From positions 2,801,174 through 2,865,173 of the forward strand of contig CP151667.1 of the NCBI GenBank assembly GCA_038400315.1: a stretch of DNA of 64,000 nt, written 5' to 3'. The notes beneath the pieces are model-generated. The model did no database searches. It saw only the letters and a list, made by a program, of their open reading frames with translations, and was not told the origin of the DNA. The stretch comes from Isosphaeraceae bacterium EP7 (GTDB lineage: Bacteria > Planctomycetota > Planctomycetia > Isosphaerales > Isosphaeraceae). Position numbers and translations under genes: made by a program. This document shows, piece after piece, positions 1 to 8,412 of this stretch. Numbering within the stretch: the stretch's first letter is position 1; each line of letters begins with the position of its first letter.

Positions 1-1
1 C

Positions 2-2437
2 CGCGCCGACGTCACCGGCGTCGCGACGGGAAAGGCCCTGCTCGTGCCGGCGAAGGCCATCAAGGCCGCGGGGAGCAACCGGGTCAGGTTCGACATCGAG
101 GGACGAGGCACGTATGGATATTCGGTGACCTTGACCGGATTCACCCGCGACTTCGGCCCCGACCAGAATTCCCGCCAGCCCTTCTCCGTCGCCGAGCGTG
201 TCTACACCCCCGCGGACCCCGAGTTCAACGGCCGGCCGATTGCCGCCGGCTTCGGGGTCGCGCTCAATGCGCAGGGATTCCGCAACACGGTGAGCCAGGT
301 CGCCTCGGGGGGTCGCGCCAGGGTCCACATCGAGGCCAGGCGCAACCAGAACGGGGGAGTCGAGGCCTGGCGCCGCGACTTCCTGATCCTGGAAGACACG
401 CTGCCCGCGGGCACCACCCTCATCGATGGATCGGTGAAGTCGTCGGCGCAGTCCCACACCTATGCCGATGGTTTGATCACGTTCTACTTCGGGCCCGACG
501 ACTATCCGGGCACCATCGAATACGACATTGCCGGCTACCTGCCCGGCAAGTATCGGACCCTGCCCACGAAGATCAGGAGCGCCTACGAGCCGGGTCGCGT
601 GCACCTGGGCAAGCCGGGCGAGATCACGGTGATCGCCCCCGGAGAGCCGACGACCGACCCGTACAGGCCGACTCCGGACGAGTTGTATGCCCGGGGCAAG
701 GCCCTGTTCGACGAGGGGAAGATCGCCGAGTCGGCGGCCCCTCTGGAGGCCCTCTTCGCCGGGTACACGCTGCGGGATGACGTGGCCAGTGACGCCGCGA
801 GGATGCTGCTCTCGGCCTCGGTGAAGGCGTACGACGCCCGCAAGGTCGTCCAGTATTTCGAGGTCCTCAAGGAGAAGGCCCCCGACCTGGTCATCCCGTT
901 CGACGAGATCCTCGTCGTGGGGCGAGCCTATCGCGACATCAATGAACATGAGCGGGCTTACCTCGTCTGGCGGGCGATCGCCGAGGCGAGCTACCTGGAG
1001 GACGCACGCGTCGGAGAGGCGATCCGCCAGCGTGGTCGGACGCTCGAAGGCCTGGCGATGCTGATGGACCTCTGGCGCGAGTACCCCGACACCGCGTCGA
1101 TCCAGGGTGACTTCTTCGGCCTGTCGCAAGTGCTCGCCGACGCCGCCGGGCGTGCCCTGACCGAGCCGGCGCTACGCAAGGAGCTGGCGCAGGCCGGCGT
1201 GACCCGTTCGGAGCTGCTGCTCCAGGCGATCCGGATCACCCAGGTCTTCCTCGCGCTCTCGCCCGAGAACCCGATGGCTGACGAGGCGAGCCTGGGACTG
1301 GTCGGCGCCTTCCTCGACCTGGAAGATTTCGAGTCGGTGGTGAAGCTGACCGAGCGGTTCGCCAAGCTCTACCCCAAGAGCACCTTCCTGGACAGCTTCC
1401 AGTACAGCGAGGCCCTCGGCCGGTTCCAGCTCGGCCAGTATGACCGGGCCATCGCCGTGGCCGAGTCGATCAACGCGGCGACCTACAAGGATGCCGCGGG
1501 GGTCGACCAGCCGAGCCCCAACAAGTGGCAGGCGGTCTATATCCTGGGGCAGATTTACGACGCGAGGCGCCAGCCGGCCAGGGCGATCGAGTTCTACACG
1601 CAGGTCGCCGACAAGTTCAGCGACGCCGCCGAGGCGATCAACGGGTTCAAGCGCAAAGACCTGAAACTTCCCGAGGTCGTCGTGATCCGGCCGGCCGACG
1701 ACAAGGCCCCCGGCAAGCCGGGCGTCACGCTCGACTATCGCAACGTCGCCGAGGTCGAGCTGAAGGTCTATCCGGTCGACCTGATGCGGCTCTACCTGAC
1801 CAGGCGAAATCTGGACGGCATCGCCGGGGTCGACCTGGCGGGGATCAAGCCGCTGCACGAGGTGACCGTCAAGCTGGGCGACGGCGACGATTACGCCGAC
1901 AAATCACGGCGGATCGAGCTGCCGTTGACGAAAGAAGGTGCCTATCTGGTGATGGCACGCGGCGGCGAGCTGCACACCTCGGGCATCGTCCTGATCAGCC
2001 CGCTCGAGGTGGAAGCCCTGGAAGACGCCGCGGCCGGGAGGGTCCGGGTGACGGTTCGGGACTCGGCGAGCAAGGACCTCGTCCCCAAGGTGCAGGTCAA
2101 GGTGATCGGAGACCGGAACGCCGCCTTCCTCTCGGGCCAGACCGACCTCCGGGGCGTCTTCACGGCCGAAGGGGTGGGGGGCCGGGTCACCGCCGTCGTC
2201 CGCCGCGGGGCCGCGCAGTACGCCTTCTTCCGCGGCAAGACGCCTGTCGGCCCCACGCCGCCGAACGTTCCCCTCACCGTCGCGCCGCCCGCGCCCGAAG
2301 GGATGCCGGGCGCGTCGCAGTCGCTCGACCAGAACCTGAAGATTCTGAACGGCATGAATCGGGTCCGTCAGATGGACCGGCTCCAGCAGCGATACAACAA
2401 CGAAGACAAGGGCGTGCAGATCCAGCAGGCCAAGTGA
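2..2437 (+). CDS. Alpha-2-macroglobulin-like protein with TPR repeats, C-terminal part (5' end outside window)
   Basis: The frame is open to the left edge, so the N-terminus is missing and about 811 residues are visible. The first ~190 resemble the last beta domains of bacterial alpha-2-macroglobulins, including an LPAGTTL segment like the LPAG of the macroglobulin C-terminal domains. About residues 200-540 are helical TPR-type repeats (e.g. GQYDRAIAVAESI, and YPKSTF followed by a helix). The last ~250 residues are beta-rich, with a carboxypeptidase-regulatory-like stretch (TDLRGVF). Such proteins are normally exported protease-trapping or surface proteins. A CRTAC1-type exported protein starts 18 bases downstream. 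The A2M assignment is inference from the C-terminus, because the bait and thioester regions are not in view. Confidence 0.6.
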   Translation, partial: RADVTGVATGKALLVPAKAIKAAGSNRVRFDIEGRGTYGYSVTLTGFTRDFGPDQNSRQPFSVAERVYTPADPEFNGRPIAAGFGVALNAQGFRNTVSQVASGGRARVHIEARRNQNGGVEAWRRDFLILEDTLPAGTTLIDGSVKSSAQSHTYADGLITFYFGPDDYPGTIEYDIAGYLPGKYRTLPTKIRSAYEPGRVHLGKPGEITVIAPGEPTTDPYRPTPDELYARGKALFDEGKIAESAAPLEALFAGYTLRDDVASDAARMLLSASVKAYDARKVVQYFEVLKEKAPDLVIPFDEILVVGRAYRDINEHERAYLVWRAIAEASYLEDARVGEAIRQRGRTLEGLAMLMDLWREYPDTASIQGDFFGLSQVLADAAGRALTEPALRKELAQAGVTRSELLLQAIRITQVFLALSPENPMADEASLGLVGAFLDLEDFESVVKLTERFAKLYPKSTFLDSFQYSEALGRFQLGQYDRAIAVAESINAATYKDAAGVDQPSPNKWQAVYILGQIYDARRQPARAIEFYTQVADKFSDAAEAINGFKRKDLKLPEVVVIRPADDKAPGKPGVTLDYRNVAEVELKVYPVDLMRLYLTRRNLDGIAGVDLAGIKPLHEVTVKLGDGDDYADKSRRIELPLTKEGAYLVMARGGELHTSGIVLISPLEVEALEDAAAGRVRVTVRDSASKDLVPKVQVKVIGDRNAAFLSGQTDLRGVFTAEGVGGRVTAVVRRGAAQYAFFRGKTPVGPTPPNVPLTVAPPAPEGMPGASQSLDQNLKILNGMNRVRQMDRLQQRYNNEDKGVQIQQAK

Positions 2438-2455
2438 CCGCAACTCGGGAGCTCG

Positions 2456-4072
2456 ATGCATCTCCAACTCCTGATACTCATGCTCGTCGCCCTCGCCGAG
2501 CCGGACCCCGCCCCGCCCGGGATCCGGCTCGACGAGGTCGCCGGCCGCGCCGGGCTGGTCTTCCGGTTCGACGCCGGCTCGCGCGGCCGGCACGACCTGC
2601 CCGAGATCATGGGGGGCGGCGTCGGCCTGATCGACGTCGACGGCGATGGCCGGCTCGACGTCTATCTGTGCAACGGCGGGCCGATCGGGACCGGTCCGGA
2701 CGAGTCGCCATGCCGGCTGTTCCTCAACCTGGGAGGGTGGAAATTCAAGGATCTGACCGGGACGGCCCATGCGCCGGGGCCTTCATATGCGATGGGGGTT
2801 GCGGTCGGCGACTATGACGGCGACGGCCGCGACGACCTCTTCGTGAGCGGCTGGCGCGAGCAGACGCTCTACCGCAACGAGGGGGGCGGGCGGTTTTTGG
2901 ACGTGACCCGGGACGCGGGATTGACCTCGACGGACTGGGGCACCTCGGCGGCGTTCGCCGACCTCGATGGGGACGGCGACCTGGATCTCTACGTGGCGAC
3001 CTATCTCGATTACACCCTCGCCCAGGCCCCCGCATGCCGCGCCCCCGACGGCGGGGCCGACTACTGCGGGCCGGAGGATTTCGAGGCGCAGGTCGACCAC
3101 CTCTATCGCAACAACGGGAACGGCACGTTCACCGATGTCGGGCACGACGCGGGGATCGACCTTCCCGAAGGTCGTGGGCTCGGCGTGGTCGTGGCCGACC
3201 TCGTCGGCGATCGGAGGCCCGACGTCTACGTGGCCAACGACGGCACCGCCTGCCGGCTCTTCGAGAACAAAGGGAATCTGAAGTTCGAGGAGGTCGGGGC
3301 GGCCTCCGGCGTGGCGTTCGACGGGTCGGGCACGGCGCTCGCCGGCATGGGGACGGCGGTCGGCGACCTGGACGGCGACGGCCTGGATGACCTGGCGGTC
3401 TCGAATTTTTATGGGCGGTCGACCGTCGGATTCCGATCCGTGGGGGCCGGGATCTTTGCCGACTCGACGGCCGCGATCGGGCTGGCGGCTCCCACGCGCG
3501 GGGTGAACGGGTTCGGCCTGGCGTTGGAGGACTTCGACGGCGACGGCCGGCTCGACCTTCTCCAGGCCAACGGGCATGTGCTCGACCGTGCCCGCCTGGG
3601 GCTGCCGTTCGCCATGCGTCCGACGCTGCTTGCGGGGTCCGGCCTCGGCTTCGTCGGCCGCCCGACCGACGGCGGCCCCTGGTTTGGTCGGCCGATCTTG
3701 GGTAGGGGGCTGGCGGTCGGGGATCTCGACGGCGACGGCAGGCCCGACGCGGTCATGGCCTCGCTGGATGCGCCCGTCGCCTTGCTGCGCAACGCCAGCA
3801 CGCCCGGCCGATTCGCCGCGATCGACCTCATCCCTCGGGGGTCGGTCGGGGCCAGGCTGACGGCCCATGTGGGCGGGAGAGCGGTGAGGCGGCGGGTGAC
3901 GGCGGGTGGAAGCTATCTCTCGGCCTCCTCGCGGGTGATTGCCGTCGGGCTGGGGGACGCGGGGCAAGTTGACCGGCTGGATGTCGACTGGCCCGACGGC
4001 CTGCGCGAGTCGTGGGGCCCGATCCCGGCCGGCGAGACGTTCCGGGCGGTACGCGGGAGCGGACGCCGTTAA
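2456..4072 (+). CDS. CRTAC1-type FG-GAP/VCBS repeat protein with ASPIC/UnbV C-terminus
   Basis: 538 aa with a short hydrophobic N-terminus (LLILMLVALAEP) that looks like a signal peptide. The body carries repeated calcium-binding loops of the DxDGDGxxD type (DVDGDGRLD, DYDGDGRDD, DLDGDGDLD, DLDGDGLDD, DFDGDGRLD, DLDGDGRPD), typical of an integrin-alpha-like beta-propeller. The last ~90 residues (IDLIPRGSVGARLTAHVGG ... VDWPDG) match the ASPIC/UnbV domain that ends CRTAC1-family proteins. It probably acts outside the cytoplasm and may bind calcium or glycans; the exact ligand is unknown. It follows the A2M-like gene by 18 bases, so co-transcription is likely. The family call is firm and the function is not. 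Confidence 0.85.
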   Translation: MHLQLLILMLVALAEPDPAPPGIRLDEVAGRAGLVFRFDAGSRGRHDLPEIMGGGVGLIDVDGDGRLDVYLCNGGPIGTGPDESPCRLFLNLGGWKFKDLTGTAHAPGPSYAMGVAVGDYDGDGRDDLFVSGWREQTLYRNEGGGRFLDVTRDAGLTSTDWGTSAAFADLDGDGDLDLYVATYLDYTLAQAPACRAPDGGADYCGPEDFEAQVDHLYRNNGNGTFTDVGHDAGIDLPEGRGLGVVVADLVGDRRPDVYVANDGTACRLFENKGNLKFEEVGAASGVAFDGSGTALAGMGTAVGDLDGDGLDDLAVSNFYGRSTVGFRSVGAGIFADSTAAIGLAAPTRGVNGFGLALEDFDGDGRLDLLQANGHVLDRARLGLPFAMRPTLLAGSGLGFVGRPTDGGPWFGRPILGRGLAVGDLDGDGRPDAVMASLDAPVALLRNASTPGRFAAIDLIPRGSVGARLTAHVGGRAVRRRVTAGGSYLSASSRVIAVGLGDAGQVDRLDVDWPDGLRESWGPIPAGETFRAVRGSGRR

Positions 4073-4218
4073 GCACCGGGCACGCGGGAACATCTATCCA
4101 GGGCGAACCCGATTTGCGTAGCATACGCGCGGGCGTAACGACGCCCGGCCCGTGTCTTGCTGCGAAACCGCATTTCACCCGACGTTCCTCGGGCCCATCC
4201 GTCCGGAGGCTCCACACC

Positions 4219-5466
4219 ATGCGTCAGGTCAGGTCTTGGTGCGTGCCCGTCGTCGGGGTGGCCCTGGTCGTCGTCGGGGCCGGGCTGGCCGCGGCGCAGC
4301 AGGGGGGGGCAGGCGAGACGATGGCCCGCGTGGAGACGGGCCCGCTGGATCCGGTCTCGCCCGAGAAGTTCGCGGTCCCGGCCGTGACCGAGCCGTATCG
4401 GCGCGTGACGGTGGTGACCACTCTCGACGGCGTGATCCGCTCGCTCCCCGCGCAGGTAGGCACCGTCGTGCGCGAGTCTCAGGAGCTGGCGCTTGTCGAC
4501 CGGGTTGAGTCGGCGGCTCACCTGAAGATCGCCCAGGCCGAGGTGAAGCAGCAACAGGCCGCGTTCGACGAGGTCAAGCAAGGGGATCGCTTTCTGGCCG
4601 CCCAGGCCGAGGCGCGGCTCGAAGCATCCAAGGCGAGACAGGAGCTGGCCCAGTTGCAGGTCGACCGGTGCAGCCTGCGGGCCCCCTTCGCGGGCACGGT
4701 GCTGGGGGTGGGCGTCAGCGCGGGGCAGTACCTCTCGCGGGGCGCGGCGGTGCTAGAGCTGGCGGATACGTCGAGCCTGCGTGCCCTGATCCCCCTGGAC
4801 AGGGCCTCGGCCAGGCCGGGCGCGGAGGTCGAGGTGAAGGTGGGGGGGCAGGTTGCGACGGGCAAGGTGCAGGCGACGATCCCGCTGCCCGAGTCGTTCT
4901 CCGCCTTGCGCGACCTGGCCACGCCCCCGGTCGCCGCCTGGGTCCTCATCCCCAACACCGACGGCAAGCTCGATGCTGGCCAGCGTGCCGAAGGGCCGTT
5001 CCTCCCCAGGCTGCCGGTCGCGTCGGTGCCCACCTCGGCGGTCAGGAGCGGGGGGACCGACGGGCGGGAAGGGACCATCCAGATACTTCGCAACGAGACG
5101 GTCGTCGACATCCAGGTGCAAGTCCTGGGCAGCCCGACGGCCGACATCACCCAGATCTCCGGGCCATTACGGAGGTCGGATACCCTGATCGTCGGATCGT
5201 CGGTCGCGCTCCGTCCCGGCACGCTCGTCCGGTTCAACAGGGCGGACGCCGACGGCACGGGTGCCGTCGTCGAGGGGGTTGCCCCCAACCCGGATGACCG
5301 CGGCGAGTCGGCCCGGATCCTGGCGCCGGCGACGGCCGCCGGAGTTGCACCGATCGGTGCGCCCGGGAGTGCCGCGCCCCGAGCCAAGGCCCCCTCGGCC
5401 CGGCCCGGCCCCGGTGCCCGGCCGGCGCCCGCGAAGGCGAAGGGTGCGGTCGCGGTGCCGTTCTGA
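4219..5466 (+). CDS. HlyD/RND-type efflux periplasmic adaptor (membrane fusion protein)
   Basis: 415 aa from ATG 4219. The frame stays open upstream, but this start gives a clean signal peptide (basic MRQVRSW, hydrophobic core, AAAQQ cleavage region). A barrel/lipoyl half (GVIRSLPAQVGTVV) is followed by an Ala/Gln-rich coiled-coil hairpin at about residues 95-150, the second lipoyl half (LRAPFAGTVLGVGVSAGQYL), a beta-barrel region, and a Pro/Ala-rich tail that looks disordered. These adaptors link an inner-membrane pump to an outer-membrane channel. No pump or TolC-like gene follows, so its partner must be encoded elsewhere. Confidence is high for the family and low for the substrate. Confidence 0.8.
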   Translation: MRQVRSWCVPVVGVALVVVGAGLAAAQQGGAGETMARVETGPLDPVSPEKFAVPAVTEPYRRVTVVTTLDGVIRSLPAQVGTVVRESQELALVDRVESAAHLKIAQAEVKQQQAAFDEVKQGDRFLAAQAEARLEASKARQELAQLQVDRCSLRAPFAGTVLGVGVSAGQYLSRGAAVLELADTSSLRALIPLDRASARPGAEVEVKVGGQVATGKVQATIPLPESFSALRDLATPPVAAWVLIPNTDGKLDAGQRAEGPFLPRLPVASVPTSAVRSGGTDGREGTIQILRNETVVDIQVQVLGSPTADITQISGPLRRSDTLIVGSSVALRPGTLVRFNRADADGTGAVVEGVAPNPDDRGESARILAPATAAGVAPIGAPGSAAPRAKAPSARPGPGARPAPAKAKGAVAVPF

Positions 5467-5602
5467 AGGGAACCTAGGCACCCCGATCGCATCAATCTTG
5501 AGCCTGGGCTATTCGGTATTCGCCCGCCCGGCTAAAATTAGAGGCAGTGGGAATGGGGAATGACCCGGGAAGCGTACATCCCCCGAGCGATCCCCCTGGA
5601 CG

Positions 5603-5848
5603 ATGACCGAGACCCCGGAGCCGCCTGTGCCGTCTCTGTATCTCTCCGTCGCCTCGATCTTCCTCTTCGCCTGCTTCATCCTGGAAGCAATCGGGCTGCA
5701 TCTGATGCTGGGCTGGGCGCGTGAGCGGCGCCAAAAGAATGTCATGCAAGCCCAGGTCGTCGCCGGTGAGCCCGACACGGCCGTCGAGCCAGTCAACGAG
5801 ATCATTGACGAAGAAGCATTGCTCGACGTGGTGGCCGAATCGCGTTAG
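5603..5848 (+). CDS. Small single-pass membrane protein, unknown
   Basis: 81 aa. One strong hydrophobic helix (LYLSVASIFLFACFILEAIGL) at residues 12-32 is followed by a basic stretch (RERRQK) and an acidic tail (EIIDEEALLDVVAESR). This suggests an inner-membrane anchor with a cytoplasmic C-terminus. I do not recognise a family. No good ribosome binding site precedes the ATG. The codon pattern fits the neighbours, and the gene stands alone between the adaptor gene and the convergent nikR. Confidence 0.5.
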   Translation: MTETPEPPVPSLYLSVASIFLFACFILEAIGLHLMLGWARERRQKNVMQAQVVAGEPDTAVEPVNEIIDEEALLDVVAESR

Positions 5849-5901
5849 CACTCGATCTGGGCATTTCCACCCGACGACGGACAGGTGCCCAGAACCAGAG
5901 A

Positions 5902-6399
5902 TCAGTGTTCGTGGGGATGGGCGTGACCGTGGCTGTGGCCATGGCCGTGCGAATCGCCTGCGTCGTCGGCCCCGTCCGTCCCTTGATCCTGCTGGCTGGC
6001 GCTGGCGACGGTGATCTCGCCGACCTGGATGCCTTTGAGGGCCTTCAGGCGTGTGGAGAGTTCCTGGAGCTCGCCGGCCGGGCCACGGAGGATGATGACT
6101 TCCAGGCAGCGATCGTGGTCGAGGTGGACGTGCAGCGTGGAGACGACCCGGTCGACTCGCTCGTGCTGGATATCACGCAGGCGTTCGGAAACCTGCGGAC
6201 GATGGTGGTCATAAACGAGCGTGAGCGTGGCCACGGCATCGCGGGCATCGCCCTGCCAGACGTGGCGATTGAGCCGCTCATGCAGGAGCTGGCGGATCGC
6301 CTCGCTCCGGGTCGGCAAGCTCTGGTCGCGGCAATAGTCGTCGAACCTGGCGAGCAGGTCGGCCTCCAGCGAGACCGAGAAGCGGACGATGTCGGACAA
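5902..6399 (-). CDS. nikR: NikR-type nickel-responsive transcriptional regulator with His-rich tail
   Basis: 165 aa. Residues 1-45 form a ribbon-helix-helix DNA-binding domain (RFSVSLEADLLARFD ... RSEAIRQLL). Residues 55-135 are the ACT-like nickel domain. H79, H90, H92 and C98 reproduce the spacing of the E. coli nickel ligands H76/H87/H89/C95. Beyond residue 148 the protein carries an extra tail with eight His at alternate positions (HGHGHSHGHAHPHEH, 151-165), which standard NikR lacks. NikR normally represses nickel uptake genes when nickel is plentiful; no nickel transporter is in view. It lies 6 bases after the upstream membrane-protein gene and may share its transcript. Confidence 0.88.
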   Translation of the reverse strand: MSDIVRFSVSLEADLLARFDDYCRDQSLPTRSEAIRQLLHERLNRHVWQGDARDAVATLTLVYDHHRPQVSERLRDIQHERVDRVVSTLHVHLDHDRCLEVIILRGPAGELQELSTRLKALKGIQVGEITVASASQQDQGTDGADDAGDSHGHGHSHGHAHPHEH

Positions 6400-6405
6400 A
6401 GGCGG

Positions 6406-8412
6406 TCACTCCCATAAGACTTCTTCGCCGGCCAACGCCGAGTCTACCGGCCCGGCCCGCGATCGACCACCCGGGGCGTCTCCCGGACGCCCGGATGCGA
6501 AGAGGCCCGCGAGGATGAGCCCGAACCCCAGGGCGTGAAGCCCATATCCTACGGCCAGGCCCCTGGGCCTGATCTCGAGCACGAGCCGGCCCTGGGCATC
6601 GGCGGCGGCTTCGAACGGGCGGGTCATCTCGACGCAGCGCAGCGAGGCGTCAGCGGGGCGGCCATTGATCGACCACCACGACCCAGGATTCTGGTTGATC
6701 ACGACCGTCGCACCGGGCTCGACGCGAAGGACGACGCGATTCGGGCTCCAGAATTCGGGCTCGACCGGCCTGCCGCCGACCGAGAACTCGCCGTGATAGC
6801 CGGGCAGCCCCTGCCAGGTTCGGGCGGTCGGGGCATGGCGGTCGTAGCCGAGCAGGGGTTCATAGCCCTGGACGACGGCCCGGTTGACGAGGATGGCCGG
6901 GAAGCCGGGCCACTCGCCAATCGAGATCAGACCGGGTGAAGGGGCCCCGGGAAAGGCCGAGGCGACCGGCTTGATGCTGAAGGCCAGGTGGAGCGTCTGG
7001 TTCCCCAGGGCGAGGAGGTCGGCCGCGACCACGAGCACGAGGATCGTTGCCGCGGTTCGCCAACGACCGCCCGAACTCCGCCAGCGGGCCACGGCCGAGG
7101 CCGCCGCAAGGCCCAGGCCGAGCATCGCGGCGAACCGCCATCGGCCGACGGCGTGCATCGTCGAGAACACCGGCCAGTGGCCCAGCCAGTAGCTTGGCAA
7201 GTACCAGCGCGAGCCGCCCGCCGCCAGCCATCCGCACCCCAACATCAGGGTGTGCCACCACTTCCATCCGCCCGCCAGGCTGATGGCCGCGGCGATGAGT
7301 ACCGCGGGGCCGACGTAGCAGGTCGACTCCCAGAAGTAAGGCGGCAGGGCCTCGGGGCCTCGGAGCAAGGCCTGTGCGGGCCGGTTGAGCAGGTGGCCGA
7401 GGAGGCCTGAGAGCGTCTCGTCGCCGCCGGGCGGGATTTTGCGCGGAAAGTCTCGCATCACGGACGCGAGCGTCCCGATCCGCCAGCCGGAGAGTGCCAG
7501 CGCCACCCCCATCGCGATGGCCGAGTGCGCAAGTAGCTTCCGACGTCGAGGGCCGTCCAGCACACACACGGCCCTCGCCCAGACCAGGGCCGCGATCAGG
7601 ACACCGTGGATGCTGGGATACTGGATCCCGCCCAGCACCACGAACGCCCCCCAGGCGCCCAGTGCGAGGCCGGCACGCCTCGACCGTTCCAGTCGGAAGA
7701 CGGCGTCGATCAGCCAGGGAATGGCCGCGTAACTCATCGAGATGAAGTAGCCGGCCACGGTGTCGACCTGGAGGCCGCCATTCAGTGCATAAACCAGCGC
7801 GGCCAGGGCCGAGGCCCAGGGGTCGCCGAACAGGCGGTCGGCAAGCCTGCGGGCCCCCTCTGCGGCGATCAGGAGCATCAGCACGGCGGCCAACCGCAGG
7901 CCCACCGACGTGCCGAACGCCAGGACCAACGGGGTGGCGATCGAGACGAGCCCCACCTGCGGGCCGGCCGCCAGCGGCACACCCCCGCGGCACCACGGGT
8001 CCCACCAGGGGAACTCGCCGTAGACGAGGATGGTCCGGCGGATGGCCTCGAACTTCTCCAGGAAGTAATCCCAGTCGCCGAATCCGAGGTTCGCGGGATC
8101 CTTGAGAAGCGGCCAGGCCAGCGAGAGCGTGGCCAGACGCAAGGCCCAGGGGAGCCACCTTGCCGCAGGCCCCACGGGGCGTGGAGCAGGGGGCTCGGGC
8201 CAGGTGTCGCCGGCCCTGACGGTCCAGAGACGACGGGCGAGCAGGGCCAACGCCGCGATGAAAACCGCCCAGCCGCAGCCCTTCTTGAACCACCAGGGGA
8301 TCGCGCCGATCCAATCGTGCGCGAGCACCAACAGCGCGACCAGCGCCGGCGACCCGGCCAGCAGGGCGAGCCCCACGTGCCGCCCCGAGATCCGCGGGCG
8401 CCTGGCGCGCAT
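6406..8412 (-). CDS. Large polytopic membrane protein, GT-C/YfhO-like architecture
   Basis: 668 aa with roughly a dozen hydrophobic helices from residue 10 to ~470, then a soluble, likely periplasmic, C-terminal region and a final membrane helix (YGLHALGFGLILAGLF). The first loop has a W/D-rich segment (FGDWDYFLEKFEAIRR ... FPWWDPW) of the sort seen in YfhO-like and other GT-C glycosyltransferase-like proteins, where acidic residues after the first helix bind the lipid-sugar donor. A glycosylation role is inference from architecture. The start overlaps the stop of the YihY gene as TGATG, so translation is probably coupled. Confidence 0.6.
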   Translation of the reverse strand: MRARRPRISGRHVGLALLAGSPALVALLVLAHDWIGAIPWWFKKGCGWAVFIAALALLARRLWTVRAGDTWPEPPAPRPVGPAARWLPWALRLATLSLAWPLLKDPANLGFGDWDYFLEKFEAIRRTILVYGEFPWWDPWCRGGVPLAAGPQVGLVSIATPLVLAFGTSVGLRLAAVLMLLIAAEGARRLADRLFGDPWASALAALVYALNGGLQVDTVAGYFISMSYAAIPWLIDAVFRLERSRRAGLALGAWGAFVVLGGIQYPSIHGVLIAALVWARAVCVLDGPRRRKLLAHSAIAMGVALALSGWRIGTLASVMRDFPRKIPPGGDETLSGLLGHLLNRPAQALLRGPEALPPYFWESTCYVGPAVLIAAAISLAGGWKWWHTLMLGCGWLAAGGSRWYLPSYWLGHWPVFSTMHAVGRWRFAAMLGLGLAAASAVARWRSSGGRWRTAATILVLVVAADLLALGNQTLHLAFSIKPVASAFPGAPSPGLISIGEWPGFPAILVNRAVVQGYEPLLGYDRHAPTARTWQGLPGYHGEFSVGGRPVEPEFWSPNRVVLRVEPGATVVINQNPGSWWSINGRPADASLRCVEMTRPFEAAADAQGRLVLEIRPRGLAVGYGLHALGFGLILAGLFASGRPGDAPGGRSRAGPVDSALAGEEVLWE

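Noticed and set aside
5476..5491. Sigma-54-like AGGCAC-CCCGA-TCGCA before the small membrane protein at 5603
   Set aside because: Two key mismatches, over 110 bases from the start codon, and GG-N10-GC is common by chance in high-GC DNA.
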